NCBI RefSeq assembly: GCF_002715865.1
Contig: NZ_CP017696.1
Coordinates: 1,488,001-1,552,000, forward strand
Source of the DNA: Bifidobacterium asteroides DSM 20089
Lineage (GTDB): Bacteria; Actinomycetota; Actinomycetes; Actinomycetales; Bifidobacteriaceae
Length of the DNA stretch: 64,000 nucleotides
Reading direction: 5' to 3'
Shown here piece after piece: positions 43,768 through 53,228 of this stretch. The position numbers were made by a program, and so were the translations under genes. The notes under the pieces were generated by a model. It ran no database searches. It had not been told where the DNA came from and was given only the letters and a program-made list of their open reading frames with translations. Positions within the stretch are counted from its first letter, which is position 1. The number at the start of each line of letters is the position of its first letter.

Positions 43768-45099
43768 ATGAGCGAAGGATTCGCAACAAAAGCCGTCCAT
43801 GAGGGCTATGACTGTCAAGGCCTGGGTCCAGGCGCGGCCAGCGTCCCCATTTACCAGTCGGCAGCCTTTGACATGGTCACCGCAGACCGGGGAGACGCCC
43901 TGGCCGCCGGCGAAATTCAAGGATTCTCATACTCCCGCCTGGCCAACCCCACGGTCAAGGTCCTGGAGGACCGCCTGGCAAGCCTGGAGGGTGGCAAGGG
44001 GGCCGTGGCCATGGCCTCAGGGATGGCAGCCGTGTCGTCAGCCCTCATGTGTGCAGCCGAAGGTGGCGGACGGCTGATCTCTCCTGTCGATCTTTATGGA
44101 ACCTCGGTGGATGCCATGAAGACCTTCTTTCCAAACTTCGGCATTGAAACGGATTTTGTGGATGACATCAACGACCTTGACGCGGTGGAGTCCCTGATCC
44201 AGGACAACACCAGGGCCATTTTCGCCGAATCCGTGGCCAACCCGTCCACAGCAATCGCCGACATCCCCGGTCTGGCCGATCTGGCCCACCGGCATGGGCT
44301 GGCACTGATCATCGACAATACGGTGCCCACGCCATACCTGCTCAACCCGATCGACTTCGGTGCCGACATCGTCGTCCATTCGACCACCAAGGGGATCAGC
44401 GGCCACGGCAACGCCCTGGGCGGGGTCATCGTGGATGCCGGACGGTTTGATTGGGGCAACGGCCGCTTCCCGCAAATGAGCCAGCCCGAACTGATCATCA
44501 GCGACGAGCGGCACGGATCCATGATCAGCTTTCTGGATGCCTTCGGCAAACTGGCCTTCCTCCACAGGATCCATACCAAGTACCTGCACACCTTCGGGGC
44601 GGTTATGAGTCCTTTCACCGCCTACCTGCAGCTGACCGGCCTTGAGACCCTGGCCCAGCGGGTCGACACCGAGGTGAAGACCGCAGCAACCCTGGCCCGC
44701 CACCTGCTGACCATCCCCCAGGTGGAACAGGTAAACTATTCGGGCATTCCCGAGGGTCGGCACCAGGGCGATGCAGACCAGCAGGACCGCCTGGCATCGA
44801 CCCTGCTGCCCAGGGGAGTCGGCACGATCCTCTCCTTCAAAGTCCAGGGAGGCTACGAGCAGGTCAAGCGCATCGTGGACTCGGTGCGTCTCATGAGCTA
44901 TATGCCCAACATCGGCGACTGCCGCACCCTGATTGTGGATCCGGCCAGAATCACCCACAGGGAGGTTCCAGGCCACTACCGCCTCAGCGCAGGGGTAGGC
45001 GACGATCTGATTCGAATCTCCGTAGGGCTGGAGAACCCGGGCGATCTGATCGCCGACCTGGATCAGGCATTCGCGATTGCCTACCGGAGCAATCTTTGA
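43768..45099 (+). CDS. metY: O-acetylhomoserine sulfhydrylase-type Cys/Met metabolism enzyme
   Basis: A 443-residue gamma-family PLP enzyme, most like O-acetylhomoserine aminocarboxypropyltransferase, which makes homocysteine from O-acetylhomoserine and sulfide. The N-terminal FATKAVHEGYD and YSRLANPTV, the MASGMAA phosphate-binding turn, and VHSTTKGISGHGNALGGVIVD with the Schiff-base Lys are visible. Cystathionine gamma-synthase is possible, but the length (~440) and GHG motif favour MetY. No terminator with a T-tract follows on the plus strand. Confidence 0.88.
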   Translation: MSEGFATKAVHEGYDCQGLGPGAASVPIYQSAAFDMVTADRGDALAAGEIQGFSYSRLANPTVKVLEDRLASLEGGKGAVAMASGMAAVSSALMCAAEGGGRLISPVDLYGTSVDAMKTFFPNFGIETDFVDDINDLDAVESLIQDNTRAIFAESVANPSTAIADIPGLADLAHRHGLALIIDNTVPTPYLLNPIDFGADIVVHSTTKGISGHGNALGGVIVDAGRFDWGNGRFPQMSQPELIISDERHGSMISFLDAFGKLAFLHRIHTKYLHTFGAVMSPFTAYLQLTGLETLAQRVDTEVKTAATLARHLLTIPQVEQVNYSGIPEGRHQGDADQQDRLASTLLPRGVGTILSFKVQGGYEQVKRIVDSVRLMSYMPNIGDCRTLIVDPARITHREVPGHYRLSAGVGDDLIRISVGLENPGDLIADLDQAFAIAYRSNL

Positions 45100-45101
45100 A
45101 T

Positions 45102-45131
45102 AAAAAAGAACCCGGCCGAACGGTCGGGTTC
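45102..45131 (-). terminator. Terminator after rpmG
   Basis: Minus-strand GAACCCGACC arm pairs with GGCCGGGTTC around GTTC, followed by TTTTTTATTC. It ends the tRNA-Tyr/Thr/Met-rpmG transcript. Confidence 0.92.
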
Positions 45132-45157
45132 CGATGAAGCCAAAAAACGGGAAGAAC

Positions 45158-45325
45158 TCAGCGGGTCTCCCGGTGCAGGGTATGCTTGCCGCAACGGGGG
45201 CAGAACTTCTTGAGCTCCAGACGGTCAGGAGTGTTACGACGGTTCTTGGTCGTAATGTAATTACGCTCCTTGCACACGGTGCACGCCAGCGTAATGCCAG
45301 GACGGATATCTGCGGCTTTTGCCAT
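45158..45325 (-). CDS. rpmG: 50S ribosomal protein L33
   Basis: A 55-residue L33 on the minus strand beginning [20 protein letters not shown]. Four cysteines (CTVC and CPRC pairs) mark the zinc-binding C+ form. Core [20 protein letters not shown] is standard. It follows tRNA-Met by about 46 bases, an arrangement often seen in actinobacteria. Confidence 0.96.
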   Translation of the reverse strand: MAKAADIRPGITLACTVCKERNYITTKNRRNTPDRLELKKFCPRCGKHTLHRETR

Positions 45326-45371
45326 GGTTCACCTCTATAGTCGTTGCACGACCGACGTATGTCGGCCACAG

Positions 45372-45445
45372 TAGCGAGGAAGAGACTCGAACTCTTGACC
45401 TTACGATTATGAGTCGTACGCTCTAGCCAGCTGAGCTACCCCGCC
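45372..45445 (-). tRNA. tRNA-Met (anticodon CAT)
   Basis: 74 nt. The acceptor GGCGGGG pairs with CCTCGCT through two G-U pairs; anticodon loop CTCATAA gives CAU; T-loop TTCGAGT. The first acceptor position is paired, so it reads as an elongator rather than an initiator. CCA is not encoded. Confidence 0.92.
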
Positions 45446-45449
45446 AGAG

Positions 45450-45521
45450 AGCCTCGGGTGAGAATCGGACTCACGACCTCTTCCTTACCAAGGAAGTGCT
45501 CTGCCACTGAGCTACCGAGGC
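45450..45521 (-). tRNA. tRNA-Thr (anticodon GGT)
   Basis: 72 nt. Perfect acceptor GCCTCGG/CCGAGGC; anticodon arm CTTCC-TTGGTAA-GGAAG gives GGU, reading ACC/ACU. Discriminator U, CCA not encoded. It lies between tRNA-Tyr and tRNA-Met in one transcript. Confidence 0.95.
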
Positions 45522-45522
45522 G

Positions 45523-45604
45523 TGGCGGATAGAGGATTCGAACCTCTGAAGCATTACGCGGCTGATTTACAGTCAGCTCCCTTTGACCGCTTGGGAAATC
45601 CGCC
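45523..45604 (-). tRNA. tRNA-Tyr (anticodon GTA)
   Basis: 82 nt with a long variable arm, as expected for bacterial tRNA-Tyr. Acceptor GGCGGAT pairs with ATCCGCC; anticodon arm CTGAC-TGTAAAT-CAG gives GUA. Discriminator A, CCA not encoded. First tRNA of the cluster. Confidence 0.94.
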
Positions 45605-45644
45605 ATGCCGCACTAGAACCGGAGCTCCGTACGGCAACTTGCCT

Positions 45645-45673
45645 ATAATGACATGTTTTTCCATTTTCCGCAA
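45645..45673 (-). promoter_or_regulatory. Promoter of the tRNA-rpmG cluster
   Basis: Minus-strand -35 TTGCGG (45668-45673), 17-base spacer, -10 CATTAT (45645-45650), about 40 bases before tRNA-Tyr. Confidence 0.55.
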
Positions 45674-45713
45674 GTCCCGCTCCAACGTCGTGTCTTCCGC
45701 GTCGGAACGGGAC
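45674..45713 (-). terminator. Possible terminator after nrdF1
   Basis: GTCCCGTTCC (minus strand, 45704-45713) pairs with GGAGCGGGAC (45674-45683) with one mismatch and a 20-base loop. No T-tract follows, so this is a weak call. Confidence 0.4.
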
Positions 45714-45720
45714 GGGCAGC

Positions 45721-46872
<1,152 letters not shown>

Positions 46873-46886
46873 TTAGGACATGTGTC

Positions 46887-49082
46887 TTAGAGCATGCAGC
46901 TGACACAGCCCTCGACCTCGGTGCCCTCCAGTGCCTGCTGGCGGATCCTGATGTAGTAAAGGGTCTTGATTCCCTTGCGCCAGGCATAGATCTGAGCCTT
47001 GTTCAGATCGCGGGTGGTGGCCGTGTCGGGGAAGAAGAGGGTCAGAGAGAGTCCCTGATCCACATGCTGGGTGGCCTCGGCATAGGTGTCCACAATCTTC
47101 TTCCAGCCGATCTCGTAGGCGTCCTCGAAGTAGTCCAGGTTCTCGTTGGTCATGTAGGGAGCCGGGTAGTAGACGCGCCCGATCTTGCCCTCCTTGCGGA
47201 TCTCGATTTTGGAGGCAATCGGGTGGATGGAGCTGGTGGAGTGGTTGATGTAGGAGATGGACCCGGTCGGCGGAACGGCCTGGAGGTTCTGGTTGTAGAT
47301 GCCGTCCTTGAGGATGGCCGCCTGGAGTTCCTTCCAGTCCTCCACTGTGGGAATGTGGACCTTGTACTGGTCGAAGAGGTCCTTGATTCGCTGGGTCCTG
47401 GGCTCCAGGGAACGGCTGCCCTCGGTGTACTTGTCGAAATAGTTCCCCTGCCCTGCCGGCTTGGCATAGTCGGACTTGGCGAAGGAGGCGAAGGCCTTCC
47501 CCCGCTCCACGGCCAGGGCATGGGAGGCCCTGTAGGCGTGGTAGGCCACGGTCATGAAGTACATGTCGGTGAAGTCCAGCCCCTCCTCGGATCCGTAGTG
47601 AATGCCCTCGCGGGCCAGGAATCCATGGAGGTTCATCTGACCCAGGCCGATGGCGTGACCCTCGTCGTTGCCCCGCTTGATGGAGGGGACGGCCTCGATG
47701 TTGGTGTGGTCAGAGACGGAGGTCAGGGCACGAACCGAGGTTTCGACTGTATCAGCCAGGCCGCCGTCCATGGCCTTGGCGATGTTGAGGGATCCCAGGT
47801 TGCATGAGATGTCCCGACCGATATGCTCATAGTTCAGGTTCTCGGAGTAGGTGCTGGGCTCCTGGACCTGCAGGATCTCCGAGCAGAGGTTGGACATGGT
47901 GATCCGGCCGTCGATGGGGTTGGCCTTGTTGACCGTGTCCTCGAAGAGGATGTAAGGGTAGCCGGACTCGAACTGGATCTCGGCCAGGGTCATGAAGAAG
48001 TCGCGGGCGTCGATGTACTTCTTGTGGATCCGCTTGTCCTTGACCATCTCCTCGTAGTGCTCGGTGATGGAGATGTCGGCGAAGGGCTTGCCATAGACCC
48101 GCTCCACGTCGTAGGGCGAAAAGAGGGCCATGGGCTCCTTGCGCTTGGCCAGCTCGAAGGTGATGTCGGGGATGACCACGCCCAGGGCCAGGGACTTGAT
48201 GCGGATCTTCTCATCCGCGTTCTCCCGCTTGGTGTCCAGGAAGCGCATGATGTCAGGGTGGTGGGCCGACAGGTAGACGGCGCCCGCACCCTGGCGGGCA
48301 CCCAGCTGGTTGGCGTAGGAGAAGGAATCCTCCAGGAGCTTCATGACCGGGACCACGCCACTGGACTGGTTCTCGATGTGCTTGATGGGTGCGCCCATCT
48401 CGCGCAGGTTGCTCAGCAGCAGGGCCACGCCGCCGCCCCTCTTGGACAGCTGCAGGGCAGCGTTGACGCCGCGGGAGATGGACTCCATGTTGTCTTCGAT
48501 GCGCACCAGGAAGCAGGAGACCGGTTCGCCGCGCTGAGCCTTGCCCAGGTTCAGGAAGGTGGGGGTGGCCGGCTGGAAGCGTCCGGAGATGATCTCGTCC
48601 GTGTACTTCATGGCGGCCTGCTCGTCCCCGTCGGCCAGCTCCAGGGCCACGGCCACACAGCGCTGGGGGAAGTCCTCCAGGTAGCGCTTGCCGTCGAAGG
48701 TCTTCAGCGCATAGGAGGTGTAGAACTTGAAGGCGCCCAGGAAGGTCTCGAATTCGAAGCCGCTCTCGGCCGCATGCTGATAGATCCTGTCCAGGAACTC
48801 AGGTGTGTAGCGCTCGAAGACCTTCCGGTCGTAGTACTCGTGATCCAGGAGGTAGGTGATCCTCTCGGCGGTGGAGGGGAAGGCCATGGTGTTGGGCCCC
48901 ACGTGCCGGTCCATGTACTGGCGCTCGGCCTCGCGGTCCTTGTCGAACTGAATCCTGCCGTCCTTGTCGTACAGGTTCAGCATGGCATTCAGGGCATGGT
49001 AGTCGTGAGCCGGATCGAAGGTCTCCTCATCCTCGGATGCGGTCCTGTCCAGGGCCAGGGACGTGTCCTCGTTTGCTCCCAT
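46887..49082 (-). CDS. nrdE: Class Ib ribonucleotide reductase, catalytic subunit
   Basis: A 731-residue NrdE reducing ribonucleoside diphosphates. Motifs: [21 protein letters not shown] with the first active-site Cys, NLCSEILQ with the radical Cys, SCNLGSLNI with the second redox Cys, [12 protein letters not shown], the YY pair in [10 protein letters not shown] for radical transfer, and the C-terminal CVSCML shuttle. There is no N-terminal ATP cone of the NrdA type. Start chosen at ATG 49082 (MGANEDTS) with AAGGA 6 bases upstream. It is the only large subunit in the window and must serve both NrdF1 and NrdF2, or NrdF2 needs another NrdE elsewhere. Confidence 0.96.
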   Translation of the reverse strand: MGANEDTSLALDRTASEDEETFDPAHDYHALNAMLNLYDKDGRIQFDKDREAERQYMDRHVGPNTMAFPSTAERITYLLDHEYYDRKVFERYTPEFLDRIYQHAAESGFEFETFLGAFKFYTSYALKTFDGKRYLEDFPQRCVAVALELADGDEQAAMKYTDEIISGRFQPATPTFLNLGKAQRGEPVSCFLVRIEDNMESISRGVNAALQLSKRGGGVALLLSNLREMGAPIKHIENQSSGVVPVMKLLEDSFSYANQLGARQGAGAVYLSAHHPDIMRFLDTKRENADEKIRIKSLALGVVIPDITFELAKRKEPMALFSPYDVERVYGKPFADISITEHYEEMVKDKRIHKKYIDARDFFMTLAEIQFESGYPYILFEDTVNKANPIDGRITMSNLCSEILQVQEPSTYSENLNYEHIGRDISCNLGSLNIAKAMDGGLADTVETSVRALTSVSDHTNIEAVPSIKRGNDEGHAIGLGQMNLHGFLAREGIHYGSEEGLDFTDMYFMTVAYHAYRASHALAVERGKAFASFAKSDYAKPAGQGNYFDKYTEGSRSLEPRTQRIKDLFDQYKVHIPTVEDWKELQAAILKDGIYNQNLQAVPPTGSISYINHSTSSIHPIASKIEIRKEGKIGRVYYPAPYMTNENLDYFEDAYEIGWKKIVDTYAEATQHVDQGLSLTLFFPDTATTRDLNKAQIYAWRKGIKTLYYIRIRQQALEGTEVEGCVSCML

Positions 49083-49133
49083 CGGGTGTCCTTTCATGAG
49101 TATTGCGGTGATGATGTGTGTAATGAAATTGGC

Positions 49134-49631
49134 TCAGGACTCGGGGTGGTTGCGGAAGAAATCCACAACCCCGCGGCGGACCTTCTCCTGGTCCTCCTTG
49201 GTGCCCATGAGCTCGAAATAATAGAGGAAGGGCACATTGCACTTGCGGGAGATGATGTCCCCCGCCATGCAGAAGGCCTCCCCAAAGTTGGTGTTGCCCG
49301 AGGCGATGACCCCGCGGATGCCGGCCCGGTTGGCCGGATCGTTCAGGAAGCGCTTGATCTGCGGCATGACAGCCTTCTTGGCCGATCCTCCCCCATAGGT
49401 GGGGACGATCAGGATGTAGGGCTGTCGAATGTTGAGGGGCGGATCCTTGGGCCTCAGAGGGATGCGGAAGACGTCAATCCCCTCGTCATCCAAATGGCAG
49501 TTGGCGATGAACCGGGCGGTGTTGCGCGAGGCCGACGAGAAGTAGACCACGGCCCCCAGGCGCTGACCCTGGGCGGCGAACTCGGGAGCGCTGAGCTCCG
49601 AATCAGTTCCGGCGGTCTGCTGTTGCTCCAT
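49134..49631 (-). CDS. nrdI: NrdI flavodoxin-like activase 1
   Basis: A 165-residue NrdI, an FMN protein that supplies an oxidant to the NrdF metal site. Phosphate and flavin contacts are visible: VVYFSSASRNTARF (about residues 28-41), [13 protein letters not shown] and GVIASGNTNFGEAFC. It starts the nrdI1-nrdE-nrdF1 operon; GGAGGA precedes the ATG. Confidence 0.94.
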   Translation of the reverse strand: MEQQQTAGTDSELSAPEFAAQGQRLGAVVYFSSASRNTARFIANCHLDDEGIDVFRIPLRPKDPPLNIRQPYILIVPTYGGGSAKKAVMPQIKRFLNDPANRAGIRGVIASGNTNFGEAFCMAGDIISRKCNVPFLYYFELMGTKEDQEKVRRGVVDFFRNHPES

Positions 49632-49721
49632 GCTTCCTCCTGATCAGGCCATCCAGAGCCTGTCTTGACGGTGATGCCCGTCCTGAAGACGGACCGATCA
49701 GAACCCGCCCAGCGCGAGCCT

Positions 49722-49771
49722 GAACTACTATATGTGCTATCGATATTGAAAACGGTGAGCATATATAGGGT
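49722..49771. promoter_or_regulatory. Degenerate NrdR-box pair upstream of nrdI1
   Basis: Two AT-rich imperfect palindromes, around CTACTATATGTG (49722-49740) and GAGCATATATAGGG (49756-49771), about three helical turns apart. They resemble the better NrdR boxes at 51379-51426 but have 1-3 mismatches each. They lie in the 175-base gap between nrdF2 and nrdI1, which also must hold the nrdI1 promoter. Confidence 0.4.
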
Positions 49772-49806
49772 TTTATGTGCCCAATATCACACCGGTTCCA
49801 ACTCTC

Positions 49807-50871
49807 CTAGAAGTCCCAGTCGTCGTCGTCCGTGGACTCGGAGTGCCCCATGACGTAGGAGGAGCCCGAACCCGAGAAGAAATCATGGTTCTCGTTGGCC
49901 GATGGCGACAGGGCCGCCAGGATCTCCGAACTGACATCGGTCTGGTCGGCCGCGAACCGGGCCGGATAGCCCAGGTTCATCAGCGCCTTGTTGGCATTGT
50001 AGCGAACGAAGGCGAAGACGTCCTCGACGAAGGGGAAGCCCTCATAGATCTGCCCCGAGTAGACCATCTCAAGGTCGTAGAGCTTGTCCAGCAAATCGTT
50101 GGTGAACTTCTCCAGCATGGCCTGGTCGGCCTTGGTCCTCTCCTCCAGACCACGCTGATACTTGTAGCCCGAGTAATAGCCATGGATGGCCTTGTCGCGT
50201 AGAATCAGCCGGATCATGTCGGCCGTGTTCATCAGCTTGGCATGGCTGGAGAAGTAGAGGGGCAGGTAGAAGCCGGCATAGAGCATGAGCGAGGAGAGCA
50301 TGGTGGAGGCCACCTTGCGCTTCAGGGGATCCTCACTGACATACTCGTGCAGGACCGTGTGGACGCGCTCCTGGAGGACGTCGTTGGCCACGGCCCAGCG
50401 GTAGGCCTTGTCGATCTCCTCGCTGGAGCAGAGGGTGGAGAAGACCGAGGAGTAGGAGCGGGCATGAACCGACTGCATGAAAGCGATATTGGTGTAGATG
50501 GCCTGCTCCTGCTCGGTGCGAGCGTGATCGATCTGCACCAGCTCGCCAATGGTGGCCTGGGTGGTATCCAGCATGGTCAGTCCGGTGAAGACACGGACCG
50601 TGGTCTGGCGCTCGTGGTCGGTCAGGGTGTTCCAGGATGGGATGTCGTTGGACAGGGGCACCTTCTCGGGCAGCCAGAAGTTGGAGACCAGGCGGTTCCA
50701 GACCTCCAGATCCTTCTCGTCGGTGATGTTGTTCCAGTTGACCGGGCGAATCCTGGCCTCAGGGGTGACCCGGTACTGGGGTGGGGTGATGGACTTGCGC
50801 ATCATCTCGTCGTCGGCATAGACGCCGGCCTCGGACTTGTTGCTCTCTTCGGTGTTTTCCTGCTGGCTCAT
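49807..50871 (-). CDS. nrdF2: Class Ie-type (metal-free, QSK variant) ribonucleotide reductase R2 subunit
   Basis: A 354-residue NrdF homologue. With a constant +35 offset from E. coli NrdF, the ligand positions are Asp102, Gln133 (was Glu), His136, Ser193 (was Glu), Lys227 (was Glu) and His230; the radical-site Tyr140 is kept ([36 protein letters not shown]). Gln-Ser-Lys is the known signature of class Ie R2 proteins. These hold no metal and instead use a tyrosine hydroxylated to DOPA by NrdI-derived superoxide. The remainder of the fold and the DDDDWDF tail are intact, against decay. It overlaps nrdI2 by 4 bases. NrdR boxes lie upstream of the pair. Confidence 0.92.
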   Translation of the reverse strand: MSQQENTEESNKSEAGVYADDEMMRKSITPPQYRVTPEARIRPVNWNNITDEKDLEVWNRLVSNFWLPEKVPLSNDIPSWNTLTDHERQTTVRVFTGLTMLDTTQATIGELVQIDHARTEQEQAIYTNIAFMQSVHARSYSSVFSTLCSSEEIDKAYRWAVANDVLQERVHTVLHEYVSEDPLKRKVASTMLSSLMLYAGFYLPLYFSSHAKLMNTADMIRLILRDKAIHGYYSGYKYQRGLEERTKADQAMLEKFTNDLLDKLYDLEMVYSGQIYEGFPFVEDVFAFVRYNANKALMNLGYPARFAADQTDVSSEILAALSPSANENHDFFSGSGSSYVMGHSESTDDDDWDF

Positions 50872-51356
50872 GACAAAACCGCCTTTCGTGAATCAGTCGA
50901 CTGCTGCTGGAGCTGCACTCCCATTCCGGCCAGGATGGCCCTGACCGCCTGAACATCCTCCGAGGTGCCCAGCAGCTCAAAGCGATAGAGCTCGGGGACG
51001 CCGCATCGGCGGGCTATCAACGGGCCGGCCGCGCAATATGCGCTGCCGAAGTTCCGGTTGCCCGAGGTGACGACTCCGCGGATCAGTCCGCGATTGACCG
51101 GATTGTTCAGGAAGTGGATGACCTGCTTGGGCACGGCTCCCTTGGCTGACCCACCGCCATAGGTGGGCACCAGCAGAAGGTAGGGCGCATCCATAACGGG
51201 CATGGGCTGGCGCCGCTCGTACAGAGGAATGCGGATTGGCTCCTCCACGCCCAGCCGCTGCACAAAGCGGTGGGTGTTGTTGGAGACGCTGGAGAAGTAC
51301 ACCAGCTTGGAGGCGCCATCCGGGGGATCGTGCCGATCCACATCTGCTGAGGACAT
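50868..51356 (-). CDS. nrdI2: NrdI flavodoxin-like activase 2
   Basis: A 162-residue NrdI paralogue with [14 protein letters not shown] (FMN phosphate loop), [13 protein letters not shown] and [15 protein letters not shown]. In class Ie systems NrdI makes the superoxide that modifies the R2 tyrosine, so the 4-base overlap with nrdF2 is functionally telling. Start chosen at ATG 51356 ([10 protein letters not shown]), AAGGAG about 11 bases upstream; the frame is open to 51416 over the NrdR boxes. Confidence 0.92.
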   Translation of the reverse strand: MSSADVDRHDPPDGASKLVYFSSVSNNTHRFVQRLGVEEPIRIPLYERRQPMPVMDAPYLLLVPTYGGGSAKGAVPKQVIHFLNNPVNRGLIRGVVTSGNRNFGSAYCAAGPLIARRCGVPELYRFELLGTSEDVQAVRAILAGMGVQLQQQSTDSRKAVLS

Positions 51357-51378
51357 AGTGACTGCTGCTCCTTGGTAA

Positions 51379-51394
51379 ACACTATATATTGGAT
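51379..51394. promoter_or_regulatory. NrdR box 1 upstream of nrdI2
   Basis: ACACTATATATTGGAT; the central CTATATATTG fits the NrdR consensus CWATATATWG. It overlaps a likely -10 (TATATA on the minus strand), with TTGGCT as a possible -35. Paired with box 2, 32 bases away. Confidence 0.75.
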
Positions 51395-51410
51395 TGACTT
51401 GGCCAGCCAA

Positions 51411-51426
51411 CCACAATATATAGGTT
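51411..51426. promoter_or_regulatory. NrdR box 2 upstream of nrdI2
   Basis: CCACAATATATAGGTT; CAATATATAG fits CWATATATWG exactly. It is 32 bases (three helical turns) from box 1, the normal NrdR pair spacing. NrdR is the dATP/ATP-sensing repressor of nrd genes. Confidence 0.75.
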
Positions 51427-51536
51427 TATCCAAGACGACACAAGTTCGCAGGAGCAGAATTGCCTTTGCTGTGACATTCCATACAAGGATGGAGACGGCA
51501 ATGATTTAGGTTTACGCTCGCGCCAGTGCACGACCT

Positions 51537-52661
51537 TCAGTCAGAAATGGAATCCTGCGGTAAACCCTGTCGACGCAGATCAGCGCAAACTTCCAGGACC
51601 CGGTCGTTGGCCTCCCGCTCCCCCACAGTGATGCGGATGCCCTCGCCTGGGAAGGTTCTGACCGACAGGCCTGCGGCGCGGAAACGCCGATCAGCACGCG
51701 CGGCGGCCGGTCCCAAAGGAAGCCAGTAGTAGTTGGCCCGAGGTTCAGGAATCTTCCACCCCTGCCCCTTCAAACCAGCCAGGATTCTGGTCCGTTCCTG
51801 CTTGAGTGCCTGGACCCGTTCGGCCAGACGATCCTGTGCGTCCAGGCTTGCCATTGCCGCGCTCTGGGCCACATCGGTGACTCCGAAGGGCAGGGCGACC
51901 TTGTTCATGCCGGCAATGATCGGTTCGGCAGCCACAGCGTATCCGATTCGCAGACCAGCAAGTCCATAGGCCTTGGAGAAGGTCCGTGCCACTATCACAT
52001 TGGGATGCTCGCGCATGAACGACAATCCGTCGGCTCGATCAGGGTCGTCGTTGAACTGTATATAGGCCTCGTCAAAGAGCACCGGTAGATCTGAAGGCAG
52101 GGCTTGAAGCAGACGTTCGGCCTGATCGCGGTCGACGTTGGTCGCGGTCGGATTGTTGGGGTTGTTGACAATGACCAATCTGGTGTGCTCGTTGACCGCT
52201 GCGATCATGGCCTCGATGTCATGCCGCCCCCGCCTATCCAGGGGCACGGGCACCCCGGTGGCGCCGGCCATGGTGATGATGATGGGATAGGCCTCGAAAC
52301 TGCGCCAGGGGTAGACCACCTGGTCGCCGTGACCGGCCACCAGGTCAACCAGCTGGGTGATGACCTCAGTGGATCCGCATCCCAGCTGAATGCATGCTGG
52401 ATCCACGCCGTGAAGCCTGGCCAGCCGCTCCACCAGACGGGTGCCACGCATGTCCGGATAGCGGTTCAGATGCCCCAGGGCCTGCTCCGAGACGGTTTGA
52501 AGCACGCCCGGCAGGGGCGGGTATGGGTTCTCGTTGCTGGAGATCTTGTAGCTGGTCAAACCGGGAACGGCTGGTGCCGGGCTGCCCTGTCGGTATCCGG
52601 GAAGGGAATCAATGCTGGCGCGATGACGATAGTACATGGGCACCATGCTAGTGGCCGCCAT
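51537..52661 (-). CDS. hisC: Histidinol-phosphate aminotransferase-like PLP enzyme
   Basis: A 374-residue fold-type I aminotransferase of the HisC family. Features: YKISSNENPYPPLPGV (about residue 38), CGSTEVITQLVD, VNNPNNPTATNV, the Asp in VLFDEAYIQF, Schiff-base Lys in FSKAYGLAGLRIGY, and TVGEREAND near the C-terminus with the phosphate-side Arg. It stands alone rather than in a his operon, so it may act on phenylpyruvate or another keto acid. The start is uncertain among nearby in-frame codons. Confidence 0.82.
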   Translation of the reverse strand: MAATSMVPMYYRHRASIDSLPGYRQGSPAPAVPGLTSYKISSNENPYPPLPGVLQTVSEQALGHLNRYPDMRGTRLVERLARLHGVDPACIQLGCGSTEVITQLVDLVAGHGDQVVYPWRSFEAYPIIITMAGATGVPVPLDRRGRHDIEAMIAAVNEHTRLVIVNNPNNPTATNVDRDQAERLLQALPSDLPVLFDEAYIQFNDDPDRADGLSFMREHPNVIVARTFSKAYGLAGLRIGYAVAAEPIIAGMNKVALPFGVTDVAQSAAMASLDAQDRLAERVQALKQERTRILAGLKGQGWKIPEPRANYYWLPLGPAAARADRRFRAAGLSVRTFPGEGIRITVGEREANDRVLEVCADLRRQGLPQDSISD

Positions 52662-52703
52662 ATGTCCCTGCGGTATCTGTTCCGCTGCACGGTCCTGACA
52701 AGA

Positions 52704-52744
52704 CGAAAGTGGCCCCCGGTCCTTCCACAGGACCAGGGGCCACT
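52704..52744 (-). terminator. Terminator after groES
   Basis: Minus-strand AGTGGCCCC-TGGTCC pairs with GGACC-GGGGGCCACT, followed by TTTCGTC. It begins 13 bases after the groES stop. Confidence 0.85.
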
Positions 52745-52757
52745 AATCACCGCCTCT

Positions 52758-53051
52758 TTACTTGAGGATGGCCAGAACGTCGCGCGCGGACACAATCAGA
52801 TAGTCCTCGCCGCCGTAGTTGACCTCGGTGCCGCCGTACTTGGAGTACAGAACCTTGTCGCCCACCTTGACATCCATGGGGATGCGCTCGCCCTTGTCGT
52901 CACGACGGCCGGGGCCTGCCGCCAGCACCTCGCCCTGCTGGGGCTTCTCCTTGGCGGTATCAGGGATGACCAATCCGGAAGCGGTCTTGGTCTCCGCCTC
53001 AGCCTGCTTGATGACGATCTTGTCTTCCAACGGTGTGAGTGAAATCGACAC
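52758..53051 (-). CDS. groES: Co-chaperonin GroES
   Basis: A 97-residue GroES heptamer subunit. Mobile-loop region [19 protein letters not shown] and the [14 protein letters not shown] roof segment are conserved. Start is a GTG (read [11 protein letters not shown]) at 53051 with AGGAGG 6 bases upstream; the frame is open to 53135. It is not followed by groEL, as is usual in bifidobacteria. Control by HrcA is indicated by a perfect CIRCE element at the promoter. Confidence 0.97.
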   Translation of the reverse strand: MSISLTPLEDKIVIKQAEAETKTASGLVIPDTAKEKPQQGEVLAAGPGRRDDKGERIPMDVKVGDKVLYSKYGGTEVNYGGEDYLIVSARDVLAILK

Positions 53052-53153
53052 TGTGGACCTCCTACATCTTGTGAGAACAGCCAATGAACCCACGCCGGAA
53101 CGTCGATGAGAGGCTGACGAACACTCACCACGCATTCCTTTGCGCTACAAGTC

Positions 53154-53182
53154 ATAGTAGCGCGAAATTAGCACTCTGCCAA
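53154..53182 (-). promoter_or_regulatory. groES promoter
   Basis: Minus-strand -35 TTGGCA (53177-53182), 17-base spacer, -10 TACTAT (53154-53159). The -35 lies inside the CIRCE element. Confidence 0.75.
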
Positions 53183-53194
53183 CTTGAGTGCTAA
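53168..53194. promoter_or_regulatory. CIRCE element (HrcA operator)
   Basis: Perfect TTAGCACTC-N9-GAGTGCTAA, the exact CIRCE consensus, placed across the groES -35 and spacer. HrcA bound here represses groES until heat shock. Confidence 0.97.
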
Positions 53195-53228
53195 CGCTGG
53201 TGGTGAAAGATGAATTGCCGAGTTGTCC

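Noticed and set aside
47823-49643. Long plus-strand open frame opposite nrdE
   Set aside because: It mirrors the codon pattern of nrdE; the translation is Val/Gly/Leu/Asp-rich with no recognisable domain.
49807-50871. NrdF2 as a decaying pseudogene
   Set aside because: Frame, length, radical Tyr, both His, Asp and docking tail are intact; only the three glutamates known to change in class Ie are replaced.
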